From the NCBI GenBank assembly GCA_030038885.1, contig JASHQY010000085.1, positions 1 to 21,152 of the forward strand: a stretch of DNA of 21,152 nt, in the 5' to 3' direction. The notes below the pieces were generated by a model that had not been told where the DNA came from, made no database searches, and saw nothing but the letters and a program-made list of their open reading frames with translations. Position numbers and translations under genes: made by a program. Of the stretch, positions 6,949 through 14,165 are shown piece by piece. Each line of letters starts with the position of its first letter. Positions within the stretch are counted from its first letter, which is position 1. This stretch comes from Thermoplasmata archaeon. Its GTDB lineage: Archaea; Thermoplasmatota; Thermoplasmata; Lutacidiplasmatales; UBA184.

Positions 6949-8574
6949 TCAGTGGTCGTGCCCGCCGCCCGGGCCCCCGGTCGGGGGTGCGGACTTCTTG
7001 GAGGCGATCACGTCGTCGATGCGGAGCACCATCGACGCGACCTCGGCCGCCGAGCTCAGCGCCTGACGCTTGACCCGCAGCGGCTCGACCACGTGGAGCT
7101 TCCACATGTCGGTCGCCTTTCCGTCGGCCAGGTTGACCCCGACGTTCTTGTTCGCGCCGGACCCGTCGTGGCTCCGGCGGAGTTCGATCAGCGTGTTGAT
7201 CGAGTCGTAGCCGCCGTTCTCGCTGAGCGCCCACGGCACGACTTCGAGCGCCTGGGCAAAGCCCTCGACCGCGAGCTGCTCGCGTCCGCCGACCGTCGGG
7301 GCCCACTTGCGGAGCTTGACCGCGAGGTCGATCTCGGTCGCGCCGCCGCCGGGGCACACGACCCCGTCCTCGAGCACGCTCGAGACGACCTTGAGGGCGT
7401 CGTTCAGCGACCGCTCGACCTCCTGGGTGACGTGCTCGGTCCCGCCGCGGATGAGGATCGAGACGGACCGGGGGTTCGCGCAGCCGGTGACGAACGTCAT
7501 GTCGTCGTCCCCGACCTTGTGCTCGTAGACCTTCGCGGCGCTGCCGAGGTCGCCCGACGTGAGGTCCTTGACACCGGTGACGATCTTACCGCCGGTCGCG
7601 CGCGCGAGCTTCTGGAGGTCCGACTCCTTCACCTGCTTCACCGCGTAGATCCCTTCCTTGGCGAGGTAGTGGAGCACGACGTCGTCGATGCCCTTCTGGC
7701 AGACGACCACGTTCGCCCCGGACGCCTTGATCGAGTCGACCATCTTGCGGAACGACTTGTCTTCCTCGTCCAGGAAGTTCTGGATCTGGCTCGGATTCTT
7801 GATGTTGATCTTGCTCTCGATCTCGGTCTTCTTGATCTCGAGGGACGAGTTCAGGAGCGCGATCTTGGCCGACGCGACCTCGGTCGGCATGCGCGGATGC
7901 CCCCGCTCCTTGTCGAGGATGATCCCCTCGATGAGCTCGGTGTCCGCCATCGAGCCCCCGTGGCGCTTCTCGACCTTGATCTGGTCGACGTCCGCGACGG
8001 TCTTGCCGCCGCGCTTCTCCGCGATCTTCTGCACCGCCCGCACGGCGATCTTCGCGAGCTGATCGCGGGATCCGAAGACCCCCTTCGACCCCATCGCGGT
8101 CGCCGCGCAGTCGAGGAGGATCGTCTCGTCGTCGGCCTTGACCGGCGTGCCGATCTCGGTCTCGAGGAGGTGCTGGGCCTGCTGCACAGCCTGCTGGAAG
8201 CCCCGCACGATGACGGTCGGGTGCACGTTCTGCTCGAGCAGGGTCTCGGCGCGCTTGAGCAGCTCGCCGGCGAGCACGACCGCGGTCGTCGTCCCGTCGC
8301 CGCACTGCTGGTCCTGGGTCTTCGCGACCTCGACGATCATCTTCGCGGCGGGGTGCTCGACGTCCACTTCCTTGAGGATCGTGACCCCGTCGTTCGTGAT
8401 CGTGATGTCCCCCATCGAGTCGACGAGCATCTTGTCCATGCCGCGCGGACCGAGGGTGGTCCGCACCGCGTCGGCGACCGCTCGGGCCGCCGCGATGTTG
8501 TTCGACGTCGCGCTCTTTCCGCGCTCGCGCTCAGTTCCTTCCTTCAGGACGAGGATCGGCGTGCCCTGCAGCAT
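6949..8574 (-). CDS. ths: Thermosome subunit (group II chaperonin)
   Basis: Subunit of the double-ring, ATP-driven cytosolic chaperonin that folds proteins without a GroES-type lid. The 541-residue protein is full length and has the family landmarks: TLGPRGMDKML (40-50), ITNDGVTIL (59-67), the nucleotide loop GDGTTTAVVLAGELL (92-106), the apical domain with its helical protrusion, GGGATEIDLAVKLRK in the C-terminal equatorial domain, and a flexible end GGPGGGHDH in place of the common GGM-type tail. The residues before GDGTTT are QQC, where EEV or similar is usual. Start is ATG at 8574, supported by GGTGAT five bases upstream and a strong TATA box. It is monocistronic: a hairpin follows and the upstream neighbour is divergent. 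Other subunits, if any, are outside the window. Confidence 0.98.
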   Translation of the reverse strand: MLQGTPILVLKEGTERERGKSATSNNIAAARAVADAVRTTLGPRGMDKMLVDSMGDITITNDGVTILKEVDVEHPAAKMIVEVAKTQDQQCGDGTTTAVVLAGELLKRAETLLEQNVHPTVIVRGFQQAVQQAQHLLETEIGTPVKADDETILLDCAATAMGSKGVFGSRDQLAKIAVRAVQKIAEKRGGKTVADVDQIKVEKRHGGSMADTELIEGIILDKERGHPRMPTEVASAKIALLNSSLEIKKTEIESKINIKNPSQIQNFLDEEDKSFRKMVDSIKASGANVVVCQKGIDDVVLHYLAKEGIYAVKQVKESDLQKLARATGGKIVTGVKDLTSGDLGSAAKVYEHKVGDDDMTFVTGCANPRSVSILIRGGTEHVTQEVERSLNDALKVVSSVLEDGVVCPGGGATEIDLAVKLRKWAPTVGGREQLAVEGFAQALEVVPWALSENGGYDSINTLIELRRSHDGSGANKNVGVNLADGKATDMWKLHVVEPLRVKRQALSSAAEVASMVLRIDDVIASKKSAPPTGGPGGGHDH

Positions 8575-8579
8575 GCTGA

Positions 8580-8617
8580 ATCACCGCTAATGGCTAAATT
8601 GCCCTTCTATATAAAAC
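8580..8617 (-). promoter_or_regulatory. Thermosome promoter and Shine-Dalgarno site
   Basis: On the minus strand GTTTTATATAG (8607-8617) is the best TATA box in the window, centred about 38 nt before the ATG and predicting a start near 8586-8590. GGTGAT (8580-8585) lies five bases before the ATG and matches six bases of the archaeal anti-Shine-Dalgarno complement AGGAGGTGAT. This is a leadered, strongly expressed arrangement, unlike the near-leaderless neighbours. Confidence 0.75.
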
Positions 8618-8767
8618 ACGCCCAGTTCCGCAAGGGTACCTTACGGGCCGCCTGCGAAGTACCCGGTGGCTGCGCCCACGGTCGGGCCGCGCGTCCCGCT
8701 CCGGTCCCACGGTTCGGCCTCACCCTCCGCCGGGCCGGGAGCCGAGCCGGTGCGCGGTCCCTTTCGG
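8618..8767. other. Non-coding part of the divergent intergenic region, with two inverted repeats
   Basis: Part of a 315-nt gap (8575-8889) with no convincing gene. Two structures stand out. GGGTAC (8634-8639) and GTACCC (8659-8664) form an inverted repeat just upstream of the thermosome TATA box. CGGTTCGGC (8710-8718) and GCCGAGCCG (8741-8749) form a nine-base stem with one G-U pair. Both lie between the two divergent promoters, so they are more likely DNA elements than parts of either mRNA. No tRNA-like T-loop was found. Confidence 0.4.
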
Positions 8768-8795
8768 CAAAATAAGTAGTAATACACATATATGC
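8768..8795 (+). promoter_or_regulatory. A+T-rich promoter region of the surface-protein gene
   Basis: A 30-nt A+T-rich island in G+C-rich DNA with two TATA candidates, AAAATAAG (about 8769-8776) and ACATATATG (8786-8794). The second predicts a start near 8816. This gives either a leader of about 70 nt before ATG 8890 or a leaderless transcript using GTG 8821. Confidence 0.55.
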
Positions 8796-8889
8796 GCACT
8801 CACGAAACATCCTCCGCTTCGTGCACGGAAGGACCGCTCCTCGCCCGACGACGCTCGGTCGGCGGCCCTCCCCGCACGGCAGGAACGAC

Positions 8890-11082
8890 ATGGTGCGTGG
8901 GACAGGCATCGGAACGCGGCTCGGCCCGCTCGTCGTCGGGCTCGCGGTGCTCGCGCTCGTCGTCGTCGGTCTCGTGAGCGCACCGACCGCGGGAGGGTCC
9001 AGCGCGCCGACGGCGGGCGCGAGCGGCCCGTCGCCCGCGACCCCGATCAGCTCCGTCGACTCCCCGGCGCTGCTGTACTTCAACGGGACCGTGAACGGGA
9101 ACGGCGGCACCCAGACCGTCTACACTCCGTCCCCGCCGAACGGGACCGTGTGGGACCTCGTGAGCGCGAAGATCACGATCACCGCCAGCACCGCGGTCAG
9201 CGCCGTTCAGAACTCCTACCTCTACGACTCGGTGTGCACCCAGCTCAACGTCGCGCCGGCCCCGTCGGCCTGCAAGGGGATCTTCGGACCGAACGTCAAC
9301 GGCTGGGCGAACGACGTCATGGAGCCCGGCAAGTCGGGCACCGTGGTCGGGGAGGGCGGCTATTCGGCGAGCGCGCCCGAGGGGGTCAGCTACTACTCCG
9401 AGTTCAAGCAGACGATCCACCTCACGTACGACATCTTCCTGAGCTTCGGCGCAGACCTCTCGAGCGGCGTTTCGTCGAGCTACTACATCGTCGTCGACCC
9501 CGAGGTGGGGAACTACCCGTCGTTCGCGTTCTACCGGTACTCGGACCCGGTCACGCCCCTGAGCAGCGCTCCGACGACGGTCTCGTTCCCCGGCCCGCCC
9601 ACCGGCTACGTCTATCGGATGGAGATCGCGTGGACGACGATCGACTTCGGAAGCGCCCTGGGTCCCTACCGCCTCGCGGAGATCTTCGAGGAACCCAGCG
9701 GCTACGTGCTCGCGAAGATCAACAACTGGACGTCGGGGTACTCGGGCGCGTCCGCGTGCGGTGGGTACTCCTCGGCGCAGACCTGCATCAGCGACAACGG
9801 GGTCGGGACCGAGACCGTGTGGGACGATCCGATCCTCCTGAGCTCGTCGGATTCGTTCAAGGCCGAGTTCGTCGGGGTGTCGGGCGATAGCGGCGACTTC
9901 GCGGTCGTCGTGACGGAATACCCCGCCACTTCCGTCTCCGCCGAGGTCCCGGCCGCGCCGACCGGCCTCACGGTCGGCTCGGTCACCGCGTCGAGCATCC
10001 ACGTCGCATGGACCCAGCCCGGCGGCGGAGGGATCGTCAACGACACCGTGTACTCCACGAGCACCCCGGGATGCACGGGGCGGCTCACCGCGCAATCCAC
10101 CGGCGGACCGGCCGTGACCGCCACGATCGGCTCCCTGCCCTCCGCGACCACGGAGTATCTGGACGTCACCGCGTGGAACGCCACGGGGCAGAGCCCGCCC
10201 AGTTCCTGCGTGGCGGCGACCACGAGCTCGGCGCCGACGAGCACGAACGAGACGTCCGAGCTCGAGATGACCGTGACGTCCCCCAACGGGACTCCGGTGC
10301 CGGGCATCGTGGTCCTCGTGAACTTCCGTTCCCCCTCCGAGTTCCCGTCGGTCGCGGTGGGGCCGACCAACGATTCCGGGGGCGCGGTCGTCGGCAACGT
10401 TTCGTCGGGGGCCACGATCGCGAACCTCTCCGTGGAGGGCACCGCCTACGCGCTGCGCAGCTACTCGGTGGCGAACCCGGAAGCGGGCCTCGTGCTGCTC
10501 CAGGTCGTCGTGGCCGCCCCGGCGCCCGGGGAGAGCTACCCCACCGGTTCGCCGATCCAGTTCACCGAGCAGGGGCTCGGTTCGGGGACGGTGTGGTGGG
10601 TCTCGGTGACGGGACCGGAGTCGGAGTCCTTCGCCTCGTCGGGATCGATCATCGGGTTCGAGCTCGAGAACGGGACGTACCAGTACTCCCTCGGGACCTC
10701 CGCGGACTTCAACGCGAGCACCCCCGACGGGACGTTCGTCCTACCGGAGTCCGCGTCGCCGATCGCGGTCAATTTCACGAGCGCGCTCCCGTCCCCCTCC
10801 CCTCCCCCTCCGACCGCGGCGGTGGCGTCCCCCCCGGCGTCGATCTCGCTCGAGGAGACCCTCGGGCTGATGGCGACCGGGGTTGCGGCCGGTGGGATGC
10901 TCGTCTACGCGATCTTCGGCTATCGTCGCCCTCCCGGGGCGACCTCCGCGCGCCGCGTGCGCGTGGCCGACAGCGGGCGGGCCACCGCGTCGGTCTCGGG
11001 ATCCCGCTCGGCGACCCGCCGCTATTCCACCGGGGAGCTGCTCTACGGAACGCCGCCGCGGGGCGGCTACCGGCTCCGTTGA
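8890..11082 (+). CDS. Secreted/surface FnIII-domain protein with C-terminal membrane anchor
   Basis: A 730-residue exported cell-surface protein of unknown partner. It has a signal sequence (hydrophobic core about 11-30, cleavage near 31-40), a low-complexity Ser/Ala/Gly/Thr/Pro linker, an unrecognised beta-rich domain (about 55-350) with Cys pairs 116/128 and 290/299, a fibronectin type III domain (about 355-444, Cys395/Cys440), a carboxypeptidase-regulatory-like beta domain (EMTVTSPNGTPVPGIVV), an FTEQGLGSGTVWWVSV module (558-573), a Pro-rich stalk and a membrane helix (about 658-677). A roughly 50-residue Arg-rich tail follows, presumably cytoplasmic. About 13 N-x-S/T sequons suggest glycosylation. 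Paired cysteines fit extracellular disulfides. ATG 8890 is chosen because it directly precedes the signal sequence; GTG 8821 would add 23 charged residues but suits a leaderless start. Confidence 0.85.
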   Translation: MVRGTGIGTRLGPLVVGLAVLALVVVGLVSAPTAGGSSAPTAGASGPSPATPISSVDSPALLYFNGTVNGNGGTQTVYTPSPPNGTVWDLVSAKITITASTAVSAVQNSYLYDSVCTQLNVAPAPSACKGIFGPNVNGWANDVMEPGKSGTVVGEGGYSASAPEGVSYYSEFKQTIHLTYDIFLSFGADLSSGVSSSYYIVVDPEVGNYPSFAFYRYSDPVTPLSSAPTTVSFPGPPTGYVYRMEIAWTTIDFGSALGPYRLAEIFEEPSGYVLAKINNWTSGYSGASACGGYSSAQTCISDNGVGTETVWDDPILLSSSDSFKAEFVGVSGDSGDFAVVVTEYPATSVSAEVPAAPTGLTVGSVTASSIHVAWTQPGGGGIVNDTVYSTSTPGCTGRLTAQSTGGPAVTATIGSLPSATTEYLDVTAWNATGQSPPSSCVAATTSSAPTSTNETSELEMTVTSPNGTPVPGIVVLVNFRSPSEFPSVAVGPTNDSGGAVVGNVSSGATIANLSVEGTAYALRSYSVANPEAGLVLLQVVVAAPAPGESYPTGSPIQFTEQGLGSGTVWWVSVTGPESESFASSGSIIGFELENGTYQYSLGTSADFNASTPDGTFVLPESASPIAVNFTSALPSPSPPPPTAAVASPPASISLEETLGLMATGVAAGGMLVYAIFGYRRPPGATSARRVRVADSGRATASVSGSRSATRRYSTGELLYGTPPRGGYRLR

Positions 11083-11084
11083 AC

Positions 11085-11105
11085 GGTCCGAGGTCTTTCG
11101 GGACC
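11085..11105 (+). terminator. Possible terminator hairpin after the surface-protein gene
   Basis: GGTCC and GGACC, extended inward by GA/TC with a bulged G, flank a GGTCTT loop just after the stop codon. The stem is short and imperfect and no long T run follows, so this is a tentative call. Confidence 0.3.
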
Positions 11106-11160
11106 CTGAGACCCGCACCCCCGCGCGCCGGCGGCGGACCGCTCCACCGGGGCGCGAGGT

Positions 11161-11168
11161 CACTTATG
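11161..11168 (+). promoter_or_regulatory. TATA-like element for the antiporter gene
   Basis: CACTTATG in the 96-nt gap after the surface-protein gene. Its centre is about 14 nt before the TTG at 11179 and about 26 nt before an in-frame TTG at 11191. The spacing therefore favours 11191 if the transcript is leaderless. Confidence 0.35.
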
Positions 11169-11178
11169 GGCGGTCGCC

Positions 11179-12411
11179 TTGCGGCGGCCGTTGGCGACCG
11201 TCACGATCAACGACGTCCTGGTCATCCAGGACCTGGCCATCGTCATGCTGATCGCGCTCGGAATGGCGCTGCTGTTCCGGTGGATCCGGCAGCCGCTCCT
11301 CATCGGCTACATCCTCGCCGGGATGATCGTCGGCCAGTACACCCCGCCGTTCGCCCTGATCCGGCAGCCGGACGTGCTGAACGCGCTCGCCGAGCTCGGG
11401 ATCGTGTTCCTGCTGTTCGCGGTCGGTCTCGAGTATCCGCTCGCCCGGCTGCGCGCGGTCGGCCGGAAGGCGCTCGTGATCGCGCTCGCGGAGTCGCTCT
11501 CGACGTTCGCCGCGGGGTTCGTCGTCGGGGAGGCGTTCGGGTTCCCGTTCTACGACAGCCTGTTCATCGGCCTCGCGATCTCGGTCACGAGCACGGTGAT
11601 CCTGTCGAAGGCGCTCGAGGACCTGGGGGCGCTCAAGTCGAAGGACGCGAGCCTCGTGCTGGGGATCACGGTCGTCGAGGACGTCATCACGGTCACGATC
11701 CTCGGCATCCTCCAGTCGGCGGCGCAGACCGGCCACCTGGCCCCGCTCTCGATCGCGTTCGCGATCGCGCTGGTCGTCCTGTTCATCGGCGTCGTGCTCG
11801 TCGTCGGGCCCCGGACGGTCTCGCCGCTGGTCGACGCGCTCGCGCGGACCGGGATGCGGGAGATCCTCCTGATCGCGGTGCTGGGGATCGCGTTCGGCCT
11901 CGCGATCATCTCGAGCCTCCTCGGGATCTCGGTCGCGACCGGGGCGTTCCTCGCGGGGGTCCTCGTCGCGGAGTCGAACTCCCAGGCGCTGGCCCACGAG
12001 ATGATGACCCCGCTCAAGGAGGTCTTCGGCGCGATCTTCTTCGTCTCGATGGGCGCCCTGATGGACATCGGGCTCCTCCCGCAGTACCTCGTCCCGATCG
12101 GCGCGTTCCTCGCGGTCGCCTTCGGGGCGAAGCTCCTCGCGACCTACGTCGCGGCCCGGCAGCAGCGGGTCGACGCCCGGGCGGCGCGCCGCACGGCGCT
12201 GACCCTGTCGGCGTCCGGCGGCGAGCTGTCGATCGTGGTCGCGAAGGGCGGCTCCGATATCGGCGCGACCGGCGCGTTCGTCCTCCCGTTCATCGGGGCG
12301 CTGACGGTCGTCACGACGATCCTCGCGCCGTACCTCATCCGCTACGCGTGGCGGCCGTCGGCGGGAGCCGACGGCTCGGGCCCCCCGCCCCCGGACGCGC
12401 CGACGCCGTGA
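11179..12411 (+). CDS. Kef-type cation/proton antiporter (CPA2), membrane domain only
   Basis: Membrane exchanger of the monovalent cation:proton antiporter-2 family, likely moving K+ or Na+ against H+. The 410-residue protein has about 12 membrane segments and family hallmarks: RQPLLIGYILAGMIVG early, LAELGIVFLLFAVGLE (about 73-88), the SVTSTVILSKALEDLG helix break, VVEDVITVTILG with the acidic transport residue, and GAFLAGVLVAES. It ends in a short Pro/Asp tail, with no RCK/TrkA-N regulatory domain as in full KefB/C. The start is unsettled: TTG 11179 is the longest option, while TTG 11191 (MATVTINDVL) better fits the TATA spacing. The ATG at 11166 is out of frame. It is convergent with the O-methyltransferase gene. 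Confidence 0.9.
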   Translation: MRRPLATVTINDVLVIQDLAIVMLIALGMALLFRWIRQPLLIGYILAGMIVGQYTPPFALIRQPDVLNALAELGIVFLLFAVGLEYPLARLRAVGRKALVIALAESLSTFAAGFVVGEAFGFPFYDSLFIGLAISVTSTVILSKALEDLGALKSKDASLVLGITVVEDVITVTILGILQSAAQTGHLAPLSIAFAIALVVLFIGVVLVVGPRTVSPLVDALARTGMREILLIAVLGIAFGLAIISSLLGISVATGAFLAGVLVAESNSQALAHEMMTPLKEVFGAIFFVSMGALMDIGLLPQYLVPIGAFLAVAFGAKLLATYVAARQQRVDARAARRTALTLSASGGELSIVVAKGGSDIGATGAFVLPFIGALTVVTTILAPYLIRYAWRPSAGADGSGPPPPDAPTP

Positions 12412-12495
12412 CCCGCCCGCGCCTCCGGGTCCGGTCCGCCGCGGGGCCGCCGGGGCTTCCCGCCTCCCGGGTCCCGCTCGGCCGATCCCCGCGCG
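12412..12495. other. Convergent intergenic spacer
   Basis: An 84-nt G+C-rich spacer between the antiporter and O-methyltransferase stop codons. It presumably holds the 3' ends of both transcripts. I see short G/C inverted repeats but no clear perfect hairpin or T-rich terminator. Confidence 0.4.
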
Positions 12496-13170
12496 CTAGG
12501 GGTCGCGGGTGACGAACGCGAGCGCGAAGCCGTCGTAGCCCTTCGACCCCACGGTCTGGATCACGGTCGCGCTGACCCGCGGCTCCCCGGCGAGCATCTC
12601 GTGGAACCGCCGCACGCCGCGGACGCTCGGATCCGCGCTCCGCGGGTCGGCGACCGCGCCGTTCCGGACGACGTTGTCCGCGACGATCACGCTGCCCGGG
12701 CGCGAGAGCCGGAGCGCCCACTCGAGGTACTCGGGGTACGCGGGCTTGTCGGCGTCGATGAAGATCAGGTCGAACGGCTCGGCTCCCTCCGCGGCGAGGC
12801 GCGCGAGCGACTCGGCCGCCGGACCGACGCGGACCTCGACGATCCGCTCGAGCCCGGCCCGGGCGAGGTTCGCCCGCGCGACCTCCGCGTGGTGCGGGTT
12901 CCCCTCGAGCGTCACGAGCCGGCCGTCGGGTGGCAGGGCCCGGGCGAGCCAGATCGTGCTGTAGCCGCCGAGGGTGCCGATCTCGAGGATCCGACGCGTG
13001 CCGCGGATCCGCGCGAGGAGCTCGAGGAGCCGGCCCTGCGGGGGCGAGACCTGGATCGCGGGCAGCCGGGCCGCCGCGCTCGCGGCGAGGGTCGCGTCGA
13101 GCGCGGCGTCGTCCGGCAGGAGGAGCTCCGTGACGTACCGGTCGACCTCGGCCCAGCGTTCCTCGCCCAT
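12496..13170 (-). CDS. SAM-dependent O-methyltransferase (family 3, CCoAOMT/COMT-like)
   Basis: Transfers a methyl group from S-adenosylmethionine to a hydroxyl, probably with a bound divalent metal. The 224-residue protein matches the family length. It shows motif I ILEIGTLGGYSTIWLA (61-76), acidic VTLEGN after strand 2 (86-91), FIDADK (137-142) and IVADNV (162-167); the Asp of FIDADK and D165/N166 correspond to the metal and catechol-binding residues of COMT-like enzymes. It is last in the minus-strand run starting with the S53 peptidase, 31 nt after the deaminase gene and without an obvious promoter or Shine-Dalgarno of its own, so probably read from the operon. The substrate is unknown, and a direct role in hydroxyproline breakdown is not evident. 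Confidence 0.9.
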   Translation of the reverse strand: MGEERWAEVDRYVTELLLPDDAALDATLAASAAARLPAIQVSPPQGRLLELLARIRGTRRILEIGTLGGYSTIWLARALPPDGRLVTLEGNPHHAEVARANLARAGLERIVEVRVGPAAESLARLAAEGAEPFDLIFIDADKPAYPEYLEWALRLSRPGSVIVADNVVRNGAVADPRSADPSVRGVRRFHEMLAGEPRVSATVIQTVGSKGYDGFALAFVTRDP

Positions 13171-13201
13171 CGGTCGGTCGGGGAGAGGGGGGACGGCTAC
13201 T

Positions 13202-14128
13202 TCAGGCCGCGCGCCGCGGCCGGGGCGGGTGCTTGAGGCGGTCCCGGAGGATCGCCCGCGTCGCGTCCCGCTCCGCGTCCGTGAGCTCGAGCCGGGGAGG
13301 CCGCACGCGGGGGGACCCGTAGCCCCGGTCGGCGGTCACGAGCTTGATCTCCTGCACGAACTTCGGGCCCGTGTCCATCCGGAGCAGCGGGAGGAACCAC
13401 CGGTAGAGCTCGAACGCGCGCGCCGGCGGGTCCCGGCGGCCCGCCGCCCACAGCGCGACCGACTCCGCGGGGAACCCGTTCGCGAGGCCCGCGACCCAGG
13501 AGGTCGCCCCGGCGCGGGCCCCCTCGAGGACCGCGTCGTCGAGCCCGACCGCGACCTCGATCCGGTCGCCCAGGAGCGCGCGCAGCGCGGTGATCCGCCG
13601 GACGTCGCCGCTGCTCTCCTTCACCCCGGTCAGGTTCGGAAGGTCGTCGGCGAGCGCCCGCACGTCCTCGGGCGCGACGTCGGTGCCGTACGCGACCGGA
13701 TTGTTGTAGAGCATGCACGGAAGGTCGGTCGCGCGCACGACCGATGCGAAGTGCGCGTGCACCTCCCGTCGATCGCCCCGGTAGACGTACGGGGGGAGGA
13801 CGAGCAACCCGCGCGCCCCCGCGGCCTGGGCCTCCCGGGCCTGGAGCGCCGCCGCCGCGGTCGTCGTGGCGCCGACCGCCGCGACGACCGGCACCGTCGC
13901 GGGCAGGACCGGCACGAGGTCCGCGACCAGCGCGCGGCGCTCCTCCGCCGAGAGCGAGCCGCCCTCGCCCAGCGAGCCGGCGACCACGATCCCGTCGACG
14001 CCGCTCGCGGCAAGCCAGCGCGCGTGGCGGACGAACTCCGCGTGGTCGATCGACCCGTCCGGGCCGAACGGGGTCGTGATCGCGACGAGGACGCCGGACC
14101 AGACCGACGGCGCGCGGGAGGGACTCAT
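13202..14128 (-). CDS. DHDPS/NAL-family protein, probable 1-pyrroline-4-hydroxy-2-carboxylate deaminase
   Basis: A 308-residue TIM-barrel Schiff-base enzyme. Family landmarks are GSLGEGGSLS (51-60), the catalytic tyrosine in MLYNNPVAYG (Y141) and the Schiff-base lysine in LTGVKESSGD (K170). Within this broad family, LPPYVYRGDRRE, VKESSGDVRRIT and YRWFLPLLRMDT resemble, from memory, Pyr4H2C deaminases of bacterial hydroxyproline pathways, which convert 1-pyrroline-4-hydroxy-2-carboxylate to 2-oxoglutarate semialdehyde and ammonia. The 4-hydroxyproline epimerase gene 37 nt upstream strongly supports that choice over lysine-pathway DapA. ATG 14128 is preceded by a purine-rich GGAGGGAG. Function at the level of substrate is inference; other aldolase-type substrates remain possible. 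Confidence 0.85.
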   Translation of the reverse strand: MSPSRAPSVWSGVLVAITTPFGPDGSIDHAEFVRHARWLAASGVDGIVVAGSLGEGGSLSAEERRALVADLVPVLPATVPVVAAVGATTTAAAALQAREAQAAGARGLLVLPPYVYRGDRREVHAHFASVVRATDLPCMLYNNPVAYGTDVAPEDVRALADDLPNLTGVKESSGDVRRITALRALLGDRIEVAVGLDDAVLEGARAGATSWVAGLANGFPAESVALWAAGRRDPPARAFELYRWFLPLLRMDTGPKFVQEIKLVTADRGYGSPRVRPPRLELTDAERDATRAILRDRLKHPPRPRRAA

Positions 14129-14165
14129 GCGATCGCTCCCTCCCCCGCGGGCCGACCGGGGGAGC

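Noticed and set aside
8701..8760. Possible tRNA or structured RNA around the GGTTCGG sequence
   Set aside because: The flanking bases do not form a T-arm with the expected GGTTCRA consensus, no acceptor stem or anticodon arm can be drawn, and only a single long-range inverted repeat is present.
6517..8775. 752-residue plus-strand ORF opposite the thermosome and the 133-residue gene
   Set aside because: Antisense shadow; composition dominated by Asp, Leu, Arg and His from reverse-complemented codons, and it crosses the thermosome promoter and hairpin.
8607..9110. 167-residue minus-strand ORF upstream of the thermosome
   Set aside because: It covers the thermosome TATA box and the start of the surface-protein gene, and its sequence is low-complexity with no family resemblance.
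10008..12512. 834-residue plus-strand ORF across the surface-protein and antiporter genes
   Set aside because: Out-of-frame, Arg-rich shadow spanning two well-supported genes and their intergenic promoter.
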